Part shown: piece after piece, positions 37,550-46,320 of the stretch
How positions within the stretch are numbered: the stretch's first letter is position 1
Layout: each line of letters opens with the position of its first letter
Assembly: GCF_015244705.1 (NCBI RefSeq)
Contig: NZ_JABCQF010000009.1
Span: forward strand, 1 to 64,000
DNA length: 64,000 nt
Direction of reading: 5' to 3'
Origin: Gluconobacter potus
GTDB lineage: Bacteria; Pseudomonadota; Alphaproteobacteria; Acetobacterales; Acetobacteraceae
Translations under genes and position numbers: made by a program
Notes under the pieces: generated by a model
Seen by the model: only the letters and a program-made list of their open reading frames with translations
Told to the model about the DNA's origin: nothing
Database searches by the model: none

Positions 37550-40500
37550 ATGGATTGGCCTGTAACCCCTATCGGTGAGACGAGCGGTCACGCCGCCGCA
37601 CGACTGCTTCTCGCCCATCTCGAACGCGGTGAGAAACTGGACGCCAGCCGGTTGCGCCAGGCGATGGAGAGCGCCTTCAAGGCCCCTGATGCGACAGGCG
37701 CGTGGGACTGGAAAATGGCTTATGACGCTGCCGAAGCCGCGTCCGTCCTGTTCCTGCGCCGCTATGGACCGGCCCTGATGGCCCGCGCCTCGGGCGATGC
37801 GGATCTCCTCACCAGCATTGCACGGCTTGCGTCCCTTATGCCCTCGCAGACGCGTCGGTCGGACGACAGCCAGACCTGGCAGCAGTTCTCAACGCCTCTG
37901 CCACTGGCGTTCTGCCTGATGCGGGCGGCGGGTCTCGCGCGCGGCGAGCACGTACTCGAACCGTCCGCCGGGACCGGTCTTCTGGCCATCTTCGCCGAAC
38001 TGGCCGGTGCCTCGTTGACCCTCAATGAATTGGCGCCGGGCCGTGCTGACCTGCTGGCAGCGCTCTTTCCGGCAGCCCGCCTGTTCCGGCATGACGCCGC
38101 ACAGATCCACGACTATCTGCCGCAGACCATCCAGCCGGATGTGGTCATTATGAATCCGCCCTTCTCGGCGACGGTGCATGTGGCCGGTCGCGCACCTGAC
38201 ACGACCTTCCGGCACATCGCCTCAGCACTGGACCGGTTGCGGCCCGGTGGTCGGTTGGTCGCCCTGACCAGTCTGTCCTTCTGCCCTGATAACCCGCGCT
38301 GGACCGATGGTTTCTCCACTCTTCAGGCCAAAGCCCGTCTGGTGTTTTCGGCGGGTGTCGCGGGGCAACTCTATCGGCAGCATGGCACGAGCGTTGAAAC
38401 GCGGCTTCTGGTGTTCGATCGCACACCTGCTTCCGAGCCATCGCACTTCGTTGCGGCCCACGGCACGGCCCCGGATGTTTCGACCCTGCTGGGCTGGATC
38501 GCCGGTGATCTGCCGTCCCGTCAGCCGCAGACCCGCCAATCGTCGCCAGTGTCACGCTCTGCTGCTCTTTCCTTGTCCCGCACTGTGCGCGGCTATCTCG
38601 GGCGCAAGGCCGCCGCGGGTCACAGGACGGTCTCTGAGATGCAGGGCGCACTTTTGTCGTATGACATCCTGCCGCCGGATAAGCATGAAACTGCGGCGAC
38701 ACGTCTATCTGATACTCTTTATGAGGATTATCGTCTCCAGACCATCGCAATTCCCGGCGCCCGGTCGCATCCCACTAAACTGGTCCAGTCGGCCGCCATG
38801 GCCTCGGTGCGCCCGCCCGGGCCTTCCCACAAGCCAACCCTCCCTGACGCCGTCATCCATGACGGCCTGCTCTCCGACGCTCAACTGGAATCCGTCATCT
38901 ATGCTGGCCAGGCCCATGATCGCTTTCTGGCAGGTCGGTGGAAAGCCGATCAGACATGGGACATCCTCACCCGTGTCGGTGAGGACGATCCCGATGGTGT
39001 CCGGTTCCGCCGCGGCTGGTTCCTTGGCGATGGCACCGGCACCGGAAAGGGCCGCCAGGTCGCGGGTATCATTCTCGACAACTGGCTTAACGGCCGCAGG
39101 CGCGCGGTCTGGGTGTCGAAGTCGGACAAACTCCTCGAAGACGCGCAGCGCGACTGGTCGGCATTGAGAATGGAACGGCTGCTGGTCACACCCCAGTCGC
39201 GTTTTTCGCAGGGCATCGCTATCCGTCTGACCGAGGGCATCCTGTTCACCACCTATGCCACGCTCCGGACCGAAGAGCGCGGCGCGAAAGCCTCCCGCGT
39301 CCAGCAGATCGTCGAGTGGCTCGGGGCTGATTTCGACGGGGTCATCATCTTCGATGAAGCGCATTCCATGCAGAACGCCGCTGGCAGCAAGGGAGAGCGG
39401 GGCGATCAGGAAGCCTCCTTGCAGGGGCGTGCCGGACTGCGCCTGCAACATGCCCTGCCGGATGCGCGGGTGGTCTATGTCTCCGCCACGGGTGCGACCT
39501 CGGTCCATAATCTGGCCTATGCCCAGCGTCTGGGCCTCTGGGGCGGGGAGGATTTCCCCTTCGTCACACGGGCCGATTTCATTGCCGCCATCGAGGCCGG
39601 CGGTGTGGCGGCCATGGAGGTCCTGGCGCGCGACCTCAAGGCCATGGGACTCTATACCGCCCGGTCGCTCTCCTATGATGGCGTCGAATATGAACTGGTC
39701 GAGCATCAGCTTACGCCAGAACAGATCCGCATCTATGACGCCTTCGCCCAGGCGTTTATGGTCATCCACAACAATCTCGACGCCGCCATGCAGGCGGCCA
39801 ACATCACCGGAACGGACGGCACGCTGAACCGGCAGGCCAAGGCTGCCGCCCGCTCGGCCTTCGAGAGCACGAAACAGCGGTTTTTCAACCATCTGATCAC
39901 GGCCATGAAAACCGTGACCCTGATCCGCGCAATCGAGCGCGATCTGGACGAGGGCCATGCGGCCGTCATCCAGCTTGTCTCCACGGGGGAGGCCCTGACC
40001 GAACGGCGGCTGGCCGAGATCTCGCCGGAAGACTGGAATGACCTGCGGATCGATGTGACGCCGCGCGAATACGTTCTTGGGTATCTGGAACATTCTTTCC
40101 CGGTCCAGCTTTATGAACCCTATAGCGACGGGTCGGATCATGTGTATTCACGGCCGGTCTTTCACGACGGCAGGCCTGTCCTGAGCCGTGAGGCCGTGGC
40201 CCGGCGGGATGCGATGATCGAACAGCTTGCAGCGCTCCCGGCACTGCCTGGCGCGCTCGATCAGATCATCCAGCATTTTGGCACCGATGCCGTTGCCGAG
40301 GTGACCGGCCGCTCGCGGCGCGTGGTGCGCAAGGGGGATCGGCTTGCCGTGGAAAGCCGACCCGCCGCCGCCAGCCTGATCGAGACGCAGGCGTTTATGG
40401 ATGATGCCAAGCGCATTCTGGTCTTCTCGGATGCCGGAGGTACCGGCCGGTCCTATCACGCCGAGCTTTCCGCTGCGAACCGCCGTTTGCGGGTGCATTA

Positions 40501-41848
40501 CCTGCTGGAACCCGGCTGGAAGGCGGACGCCGCCATTCAGGGGCTGGGTCGCACCAACCGGACCAATCAGGCGCAGCCGCCTCTGTTCCGGCCGATTGCC
40601 ACGGACGTGAAGGCGGAAAAACGCTTTCTCTCCACCATCGCCCGCCGGCTGGACACGCTGGGCGCCATGACCCGGGGCCAGCGTCAGACGGGCGGGCAGG
40701 GGCTGTTCCGCCCGGAAGACAACCTCGAAAGTCCTTATGCGCGCGATGCGCTGCGGCAGTTCTACCGTCTTCTCGCCCGGGAGAAGGTCGAAGGCTGCAC
40801 ACTGGCGCAATTCGAGGATGCGACGGGTCTGTCTCTGGTCGATGATACGGGCCTGAAAGACAAGCTTCCACCGATTTCCACGTTCCTCAACCGGATGCTC
40901 GCCCTGCCGGTGGCGTTGCAGAACCTGCTGTTCGCGACATTCGAGGATCTGCTGGCTGGACGTGTCGAGGCGGCGGTGGCGGCTGGTGTTTATGATGCGG
41001 GGCTGGAAACCCTGCGTGCGGACAGTTTCACCATTCTCGCGCGCCAGACCATCCACACCCATGCCGAAACCGGTGCGGACACGGAATTGCTGACCATCCG
41101 GGAACGTCGGCGCTCGGAACCCGTTACGCTCTCGCAAGCACTGGCTCTGGGACGGGAGCGGGAGTCCGGTCTTGTGCGCAATACCCAGTCGGGGCGGGTC
41201 GCGGTGCGTGTTCCGGCACCCGGCCTGGTGACCGAAGACGGGGAATTCGAATGGCGCGTCCGCCTGGTCAGGTCCATGGACACGCAGATCCTCTCGCGTG
41301 ACGCCTTCGCGGCGAGCCACTGGAAGGCTGTGGATGAGGCCACTTTCGCGGCTTTGTGGGAGGCGGATCTGCGTACGGTCGATGAATTCGTCGAGACCGA
41401 GTTCCATATGGTGACGGGGCTGCTGTTGCCGGTCTGGAAACGTCTGCCGACAGATCATGCACGGGTCTATCGGCTGCAGACCGGTGACGGCGAACGCGTG
41501 CTCGGCCGGCGCGTACCTGTGGCATGGGCCACCAGTGCCGGAGTGACCGGCAGTCTGTCGCTATCCGGGCAGGACGCACGCAGGGCTATGCTGGACGATG
41601 GAACGGTCCTGCATCTGGCCGAACGCATGCAGGTGCGGCGGGTGCGGGTGATGGGACGGGCGCGGATCGAACTGACCGGCTTTACCGAAGGGATGCGGGA
41701 ACGTTTGCGGGCTTATGGCCTGTTTTCGGAAATCATCTCGTGGACATTGCGGTTTTTCGTGCCGGTCGATGAGGCGGGCGATAAGGTTCTGGAACGGCTC
41801 TTCGAAACCTGGCCGATTGAGCGCGTGACGGAAAGGGAGGCGGCATGA
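37550..41848 (+). CDS. Fused SAM methyltransferase and strawberry-notch-like helicase
   Basis: 1432 residues. An N-terminal class I methyltransferase domain has motif I HVLEPSAGTGLLAIFAE near 136-150 and the catalytic NPPF near 200-204, as in N6-adenine methyltransferases. The SF2 helicase part has Walker A DGTGTGKGRQ near 492-501, DEAH near 601-604 and a C-terminal GLGRTNRTNQAQPP motif near 1001-1014. This combination, called strawberry notch family, is carried by many conjugative plasmids and ICEs, with unknown role in DNA processing or protection. Its last 4 bp overlap the Toprim gene, indicating joint action. Confidence 0.9.
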   Translation: MDWPVTPIGETSGHAAARLLLAHLERGEKLDASRLRQAMESAFKAPDATGAWDWKMAYDAAEAASVLFLRRYGPALMARASGDADLLTSIARLASLMPSQTRRSDDSQTWQQFSTPLPLAFCLMRAAGLARGEHVLEPSAGTGLLAIFAELAGASLTLNELAPGRADLLAALFPAARLFRHDAAQIHDYLPQTIQPDVVIMNPPFSATVHVAGRAPDTTFRHIASALDRLRPGGRLVALTSLSFCPDNPRWTDGFSTLQAKARLVFSAGVAGQLYRQHGTSVETRLLVFDRTPASEPSHFVAAHGTAPDVSTLLGWIAGDLPSRQPQTRQSSPVSRSAALSLSRTVRGYLGRKAAAGHRTVSEMQGALLSYDILPPDKHETAATRLSDTLYEDYRLQTIAIPGARSHPTKLVQSAAMASVRPPGPSHKPTLPDAVIHDGLLSDAQLESVIYAGQAHDRFLAGRWKADQTWDILTRVGEDDPDGVRFRRGWFLGDGTGTGKGRQVAGIILDNWLNGRRRAVWVSKSDKLLEDAQRDWSALRMERLLVTPQSRFSQGIAIRLTEGILFTTYATLRTEERGAKASRVQQIVEWLGADFDGVIIFDEAHSMQNAAGSKGERGDQEASLQGRAGLRLQHALPDARVVYVSATGATSVHNLAYAQRLGLWGGEDFPFVTRADFIAAIEAGGVAAMEVLARDLKAMGLYTARSLSYDGVEYELVEHQLTPEQIRIYDAFAQAFMVIHNNLDAAMQAANITGTDGTLNRQAKAAARSAFESTKQRFFNHLITAMKTVTLIRAIERDLDEGHAAVIQLVSTGEALTERRLAEISPEDWNDLRIDVTPREYVLGYLEHSFPVQLYEPYSDGSDHVYSRPVFHDGRPVLSREAVARRDAMIEQLAALPALPGALDQIIQHFGTDAVAEVTGRSRRVVRKGDRLAVESRPAAASLIETQAFMDDAKRILVFSDAGGTGRSYHAELSAANRRLRVHYLLEPGWKADAAIQGLGRTNRTNQAQPPLFRPIATDVKAEKRFLSTIARRLDTLGAMTRGQRQTGGQGLFRPEDNLESPYARDALRQFYRLLAREKVEGCTLAQFEDATGLSLVDDTGLKDKLPPISTFLNRMLALPVALQNLLFATFEDLLAGRVEAAVAAGVYDAGLETLRADSFTILARQTIHTHAETGADTELLTIRERRRSEPVTLSQALALGRERESGLVRNTQSGRVAVRVPAPGLVTEDGEFEWRVRLVRSMDTQILSRDAFAASHWKAVDEATFAALWEADLRTVDEFVETEFHMVTGLLLPVWKRLPTDHARVYRLQTGDGERVLGRRVPVAWATSAGVTGSLSLSGQDARRAMLDDGTVLHLAERMQVRRVRVMGRARIELTGFTEGMRERLRAYGLFSEIISWTLRFFVPVDEAGDKVLERLFETWPIERVTEREAA

Positions 41849-42909
41849 TGGCGGAGCATGATGCACGGGACCTGTCACGCCGTCTGGCGGAGAACGCCGA
41901 GGCGGTGTGCCGTCATTACCTCTCGGCCGGGCGACGGCATGGCAATTACTGGCTGGTCGGCGATGTTCGTAACACCCCCGGCCGCTCGCTTTATGTCCGC
42001 CTGCATGGCCCTTCGGAAGGGCGCGGGGCCGCCGGGCGCTGGACGGATGCCAGCACCGGTGCGTTCGGCGATCTGCTCGACCTGATCCGTGATTGCCTCG
42101 GTCTGATCGAATTCCGCGACGTTGCTGACGAGGCGCGCAGCTTTCTGGCGCTGCCTCAGCCTGAACCTGACCGGGCGGCGGATCGCCCGCGAACGTCCCC
42201 GTCGCACCGGCCCGGGACGGGAGGCAGCAGCACGGACGCCGCACGCCGCCTGTGGGATGCCAGCCGGCCCCTGTCCGGTGTCGCGGCTGTCTATCTGCGG
42301 GGACGCGATCTGACGCGCTGTTCCCCTTTGGCTGCCCTGCGTTTTCACCCCGACTGCTACTATCGCGCTGATGCCGACAGTCCGCCCGAGACCTGGCCCG
42401 CGATGATCGCCGCCGTCACCGATCTCGGAGGTCGCGTCACCGGCGTTCATCGCACCTGGCTGGCGTGCGATGGACGCGGCAAGGCGCCTGTCGCCATACC
42501 CCGTCGGGCGATGGGCGATCTGCTCGGCCATGCCGTGCGTTTTGGCGCAGCCTCTGACGCTCTGGCGGCAGGCGAGGGGATCGAAACGGTGCTGTCGCTC
42601 CGCGAGGTCATGCCCGATCTGCCACTGGCCGCCTGCCTGTCCTCGGCGCATCTCGCCGCCATGGCGTTTCCGCCTGCCCTGCGCCGCCTCTACGTGCTGC
42701 GCGATGACGACCCGGCCGGCGACCATGCGGTGACGACCCTGCTCGCCCGGACGCAGGAGGCCGGGATCGAGTGCCTTGTGCTGTCACCGCGTCTGGCGGA
42801 TTTCAACGATGATCTGCGCTATCTCGGGCGCGGGGCGATGCGGGCGATCCTGCATCCCCAGCTTGCCCCGCAGGACGTGGCGCGGTTCCTGCAACCCGTC
42901 GCGCACTGA
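41845..42909 (+). CDS. Toprim-domain protein (primase-like)
   Basis: 354 residues. The N-terminal part resembles primase-associated zinc-less domains of plasmid proteins (GNYWLVGDVRNTPGRSLYVR). A middle region, VTGVHRTWLACDGRGKAPV, leads to a Toprim_3-like domain with the Glu in AAGEGIETVLSLRE and the Asp pair in YVLRDDDPAGD. Such proteins are thought to prime or nick DNA. It overlaps the helicase gene (ATGATG), so both likely handle the transferred strand. Confidence 0.85.
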   Translation: MMAEHDARDLSRRLAENAEAVCRHYLSAGRRHGNYWLVGDVRNTPGRSLYVRLHGPSEGRGAAGRWTDASTGAFGDLLDLIRDCLGLIEFRDVADEARSFLALPQPEPDRAADRPRTSPSHRPGTGGSSTDAARRLWDASRPLSGVAAVYLRGRDLTRCSPLAALRFHPDCYYRADADSPPETWPAMIAAVTDLGGRVTGVHRTWLACDGRGKAPVAIPRRAMGDLLGHAVRFGAASDALAAGEGIETVLSLREVMPDLPLAACLSSAHLAAMAFPPALRRLYVLRDDDPAGDHAVTTLLARTQEAGIECLVLSPRLADFNDDLRYLGRGAMRAILHPQLAPQDVARFLQPVAH

Positions 42910-43234
42910 GGCGGGCCGGGAAGGGGGTGTGGGGGCATCGTTTTTCCTTGTCGTGCGGGGCTGTCCTGCCTTGCTTCCGGGTGGGGCACGCCCGCGGGCC
43001 TTTTAAGAGGGGGAGCGGGCGTCAGCCAGGCCGGGCCTGCAATGGCGGAGCCGGCTATTTTCCGCCGCGCGGGACTGCGTCCGCGCTTTGCATCGCGAAA
43101 CAAAATAGCCGTCTCCCTGCCATCCTTCACTGCGTTCCGGCCGCGCGTTGCGCGGTTCCGGCCCGGCCTTCGTCTGCCGCTATCCGCCCCCGGAAAGGCC
43201 GCGAGTGGCGCGGCCAGAACCGGAGGACAGACCC
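42910..43234. other. Leader region of the DUF2493 gene
   Basis: 325 bp, GC-rich and without a convincing gene. It contains the nested hairpin at 43052-43111. A GC-rich inverted section (CCGCGCG around 43141-43153) follows. Confidence 0.5.
43052..43111 (+). ncRNA. Structured leader element A (nested hairpin)
   Basis: Outer stem CGGCTATTTT (43052-43061) with AAAATAGCCG (43102-43111), 10 perfect pairs. It encloses an inner GC-rich hairpin, GGAC-TGC-GTCC (43072-43082), extended by four more pairs around a bulged G. Elements B and C have the same plan with different stem sequences. It lies 124 bp before the DUF2493 start. A cis-acting RNA is likely; a DNA-level single-strand origin or binding site is an alternative. 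Confidence 0.55.
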
Positions 43235-44170
43235 ATGACCCGCACACAGGACGATTTCGAACCCGCCCACGCCACCTCTTCAACCGCCCATGTGCTGGCG
43301 GAACTCCAGCTTTACGGCCACCGTCCCTTCGAGGATGAGCCGGACCCGCGGCCATTGCCCGAAGCACCCCGCATCGGTGGCGCGGTCGCCGACATCTTCG
43401 ATGCCCTGTCAGCCACGCTGACCGACACAAGGCTGGAACCCGATCTCGAACCGCTGCTCTGGTCCACGGTCAACGTCTTTCACCGCATGGTCGGGCAGGT
43501 CGAACGGGATCTCGATCGCAACGAGGCAGCGCAGAAGCGCAGCCAGCAGGAACAGGATGGCAGCGAGATCCGCTCGGTGGAACTGGAACGTCTCATCGCC
43601 GAGGGCCTGACCCTGCTGGAGCGACGCAACGCCTACGAGATCTTCCGCGCCCTCGCCTGCGACCAGTTCGAACGCCTGACCATGTCGCCCTGGCGACCGC
43701 GCTCCGGTTCGCTGGTCAGCCGCAGCACCCTGACGGCATCCATGATCGACAGCCGCGATTTCCTCAACGCCCGCCGCAAGGCCGAAACCGAACTGCTCGT
43801 GCCTCCCGGACCCAAGGTCGCGGTCACTGGCGGGCTCGATTACGAGGACCATCACCTGATCTGGAACCGGCTGGACAAGGTGCGGGAGAAGCATCCCGAC
43901 ATGGTGCTGCTGCACGGCGGTTCACCGAAGGGGGCGGAATTCATCGCCTCCCGGTGGGCCGATCATCGGCAGGTGGCGCAGATCGCCTTCAAACCGGACT
44001 GGAACCGGCACGGCAAGGCCGCCCCGTTCCGGCGTAACGACGCTCTGCTGAAAGTCCTGCCAATCGGGGTCATGGTATTCCCCGGATCGGGCATTCAGGA
44101 CAATCTGGCCGACAAGGCCAAACAGATGGGTATCCCGGTCTGGCGGTTCCGCAAGGACAGTGGCGCGTGA
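43235..44170 (+). CDS. DUF2493 (SLOG-like) domain protein
   Basis: 311 residues from ATG 43235, preceded by GGAGGA; the frame extends upstream into the leader. A helical N-terminal half is followed by the DUF2493/YspA-like Rossmann domain, with PKVAVTGGLDYEDHHLIW, LLHGGSPKGAEFIASRWA and GVMVFPGSGIQDN. The SLOG superfamily binds nucleotides or nucleotide-derived ligands, and some members sense signals in defence systems. On plasmids and ICEs the role is unknown. Its leader holds structured element A. Confidence 0.88.
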   Translation: MTRTQDDFEPAHATSSTAHVLAELQLYGHRPFEDEPDPRPLPEAPRIGGAVADIFDALSATLTDTRLEPDLEPLLWSTVNVFHRMVGQVERDLDRNEAAQKRSQQEQDGSEIRSVELERLIAEGLTLLERRNAYEIFRALACDQFERLTMSPWRPRSGSLVSRSTLTASMIDSRDFLNARRKAETELLVPPGPKVAVTGGLDYEDHHLIWNRLDKVREKHPDMVLLHGGSPKGAEFIASRWADHRQVAQIAFKPDWNRHGKAAPFRRNDALLKVLPIGVMVFPGSGIQDNLADKAKQMGIPVWRFRKDSGA

Positions 44171-44220
44171 GCGCCATCGTTCTCCAAGAAGGGTATATCA
44201 ACATCCGTGGTGAGAAGAGT

Positions 44221-44577
44221 TTATTCTTTCGATATGCTTTTATAAATGCAGGAGATGCTCTGAACGCCGCTATAGGCACCGTCGATATGAAATGGTTTCC
44301 CCTCTTCGCAAAGAAGACGCCGATAATAGTCGCCATCTCCCGATACTCGACCCGTGCCTATTTCGGGAACTGGCTGAATTTTTTTGATTTCAATCCGATG
44401 TCCGGAATAGCAGGTATGTGCCTTGAATTCTTTGTCCAGATCCTCCGCGCTCCTGTTCTTTCCGATCTCGTTTACAGCATCGACAGAACAGGACGATACG
44501 CTCTGAGCACTCGCCGCAGATATATTGGCCAGCATAAATCCAGAAAAAATGGGAAGAACGAAAAGACCGGCCTTCAT
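44221..44577 (-). CDS. Small secreted protein with conserved-looking cysteines
   Basis: 118 residues from ATG 44577, with GAGGA eight bases upstream. A signal peptide of about 24 residues ends near NISAASAQS, leaving a mature part with four cysteines and a central EIGTGRVSGDGDYYRRL. It is encoded opposite to the surrounding genes in AT-richer DNA, so it looks like an independent insert. No family is recognised. It could be periplasmic or secreted. Confidence 0.6.
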   Translation of the reverse strand: MKAGLFVLPIFSGFMLANISAASAQSVSSCSVDAVNEIGKNRSAEDLDKEFKAHTCYSGHRIEIKKIQPVPEIGTGRVSGDGDYYRRLLCEEGKPFHIDGAYSGVQSISCIYKSISKE

Positions 44578-45345
44578 GATAACGAGTTCCTCTTTTCTAT
44601 ACGAAAGCATTGAGTCGATCGCACAATGTAGAAATGCAAAATAGAGATATATCAACATATGACTTCGATAAAGTGCGCCTTCGCAACCTGTTTCCACACT
44701 GAAGGAGATTAAGCCGGACTGCCCCACCCCTCACGCCGGACTGGAGGAGGGAAGAACTTTTCCCCGTTCCGGCTGCGGGGACGATGGATGAGGGAGGCGG
44801 TGGTCCCCTTCCGCGTCGGTGAACAGGTCGAAACTGCAGTGGCGAAGCAGGGATCGTCCAGCGGACAACTGGCTGCCCAGCCTTCGTTGAAACGACGGGT
44901 CCATAGAATGCGGCTCGAACCGTTTGTAGCAGGGACGCGGCAGATAGGGGCGGGTGTCTCTAGCCGCGATCCGCGCCAACAGCAGGTAAGACGGTCGCAC
45001 CGGGCGAGCGCGATATCCTCCTATGTCGCACGTTCCCCACCTGTCGGACCGGTCATGCCGGCATCGTCTCTCCATGGGGCTGGCGGGTCCGCACACCATG
45101 GCCTCTGTCGGATGGCTGATCTAGCCGAAGACCGGCTGCGCCTCGATCGGCTGGCCGCAACGGCGTTCCAGAACTTTCTTCCCCTGACGGCTGCGCCGTC
45201 ATTCCTCGCGAGACAAGAAAGTTCCGGCCCTGCCGTCCTCCGCTGCGCTTCGGCCCTGAAGGGTGCTCTGCCGCTCGCCTCCGGCTGGTCGATCGCCATC
45301 GAGGCCACGGTGGTCGCGGCCCGATAACAGCATGGAGATACGACA
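44578..45345. other. Leader region of the first DUF736 gene
   Basis: About 770 bp without a supportable gene. The first ~150 bp are AT-richer, as in the secreted-protein gene; the rest is GC-rich and carries structured element B at 45171-45224. Open frames here on both strands look like compositional shadows. Confidence 0.5.
45171..45224 (+). ncRNA. Structured leader element B (nested hairpin)
   Basis: Outer stem GAACTTTCTT (45171-45180) with AAGAAAGTTC (45215-45224), 10 perfect pairs. The inner hairpin TGACGGC-TGC-GCCGTCA (45185-45201) has 7 pairs and a TGC loop. The bases after the outer stem (CCCTGCCGTCCTCCGCTGCG) resemble those after element A. It lies 121 bp before the DUF736 start. Confidence 0.55.
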
Positions 45346-45669
45346 ATGGCTAACATCGGTTCCTTCAAGAAGGTGGGCGAAGGCTTCGAAGGCGAGATCG
45401 TCACCCTGGCCCTGCAGGCCCGCAACGTCCGCCTGGTGGCGGAAACCAACCGGGCCAACGACAACGCCCCCAACTACCGCGTCTACCTTGGACGGGTTGA
45501 ACTCGGCGCCGCATGGACCCGCCGCTCCAACGAAGGCCGCACCTATCTGAGCCTGAAGCTGGACGATCCCTCCTTCGCCGCCCCGATCTTCGCCAACCTG
45601 TTCACCGACGAGGAAGGGGAAGGCTACACCCTCATCTGGACCCGGCCCCGCAGCCGGAACGGGGAGTAA
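45346..45669 (+). CDS. DUF736 family protein (copy 1)
   Basis: 107 residues, starting MANIGSFKKVGEGFEGEIVT, with RRSNEGRTYLSLKLDDPSF and the ending TLIWTRP typical of DUF736. The family is nearly confined to conjugative elements of Proteobacteria and has no known function. A second, diverged copy lies at 51141-51482. A GC-rich terminator follows directly. The start is preceded by GGAG at 45332-45335, with a spacing of about ten bases. Confidence 0.93.
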   Translation: MANIGSFKKVGEGFEGEIVTLALQARNVRLVAETNRANDNAPNYRVYLGRVELGAAWTRRSNEGRTYLSLKLDDPSFAAPIFANLFTDEEGEGYTLIWTRPRSRNGE

Positions 45670-45684
45670 GCTCCCCACCACCAA

Positions 45685-45709
45685 CCCCGCCCGGTCTTCC
45701 CGGGCGGGG
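45685..45709 (+). terminator. Terminator after DUF736 copy 1
   Basis: CCCCGCCCGG (45685-45694) and CCGGGCGGGG (45700-45709) form a perfect 10-bp stem with a 5-nt loop. The following sequence (CCTTCC, later TTCTTTT) has no clean T-tract, so termination strength is uncertain. Confidence 0.65.
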
Positions 45710-46010
45710 CCTTCCGGCACTTCTTTTCCCACGTGCTCTTCCGGGCGCGGGCGGCAGCGCTGGTCGCCCGACGTGAGACGCAAGAGGAACACGAGGCTTT
45801 CCCTCAGCCTTCCCATTGTACCATGCGCGAGGGCAAACCGCGTCAAGGACGCGTGGTCCCCCCAATTTTGCCCGACGCACCCCTGCGGGCGCGCCGAACA
45901 AAATCGGCTCCCCCACGCGCCGGCGAGCCGGTCGCCTGCGGCGATCCCTGACCCGGTCCACCCCGGCATGAGCCGGCGGCCTGTCTTCAAGAAACGAAAG
46001 GAGCAGGACG
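45710..46010. other. Leader region of the 48-residue gene
   Basis: 300 bp without a gene between the terminator and the small frame. It carries structured element C at 45862-45907, followed by GC-rich inverted repeats (CCGGCGAGCCGG). Confidence 0.5.
45862..45907 (+). ncRNA. Structured leader element C (nested hairpin)
   Basis: Outer stem CCAATTTTG (45862-45870) with CAAAATCGG (45899-45907), eight pairs and one mismatch. The inner GC-rich hairpin has CCC-TGC-GGG at 45881-45889 plus a three-pair base. It has the same architecture as elements A and B but a less perfect outer stem. It lies about 100 bp before the 48-residue gene. Confidence 0.45.
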
Positions 46011-46157
46011 ATGACCACGCACCACGGCCACATCCAGATGCTGCGCGCCGAACTGACCAGCTTTCACCTGAGCCGTCGCGAGCGCCAGCAGATCGAGCGC
46101 GAACTGGAGCATGCCATGGCGCAGATCGCAGCGACGCACCGGCGCTCGGACGAATGA
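46011..46157 (+). CDS. Small helical protein, 48 residues
   Basis: ATG 46011 to TGA 46157, with AAAGGAG eight bases upstream. The product begins MTTHHGHIQMLRAELTSF and continues with RRERQQIERELEHAMAQIA, a strongly amphipathic helix rich in Arg and Glu. It is too short for most gene callers. GC-rich third codon positions and a good ribosome binding site support it. Function unknown; a small DNA- or protein-binding helix is conceivable. Confidence 0.6.
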   Translation: MTTHHGHIQMLRAELTSFHLSRRERQQIERELEHAMAQIAATHRRSDE

Positions 46158-46275
46158 GCCGGGCGGAACGGCAGTCCCATGCATGTAGGCGGGGAACACT
46201 TCTGGTAAGCCTGTTTGAGCAAAACATCCCCGCCAGATCATATCGGGTACGTCTTTTTTTCTGGAATAACTACAG

Positions 46276-46306
46276 AACAGTACGTATTATAATGTCCCGT
46301 ACTGTT
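46276..46306 (+). promoter_or_regulatory. Palindromic operator around a -10 box
   Basis: AACAGTACG (46276-46284) and CGTACTGTT (46298-46306) form a perfect 9-bp inverted repeat with a 13-bp centre containing TATAAT (46288-46293). The start codon at 46321 lies just downstream. A dimeric repressor bound here would cover the -10 region. Confidence 0.6.
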
Positions 46307-46320
46307 TGCCGGAGGTGGAG

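Noticed and set aside
38705-40141. 478-residue minus-strand frame inside the helicase gene
   Set aside because: Antisense shadow of a GC-rich gene; the sense strand has clear motifs throughout.
44167-44613. 148-residue plus-strand frame opposite the secreted protein
   Set aside because: The minus strand has a ribosome binding site and signal peptide; the plus frame has neither and starts inside the DUF2493 stop.
45199-46227. 342-residue minus-strand frame across DUF736
   Set aside because: Antisense of DUF736 and of the structured leaders; no domain.
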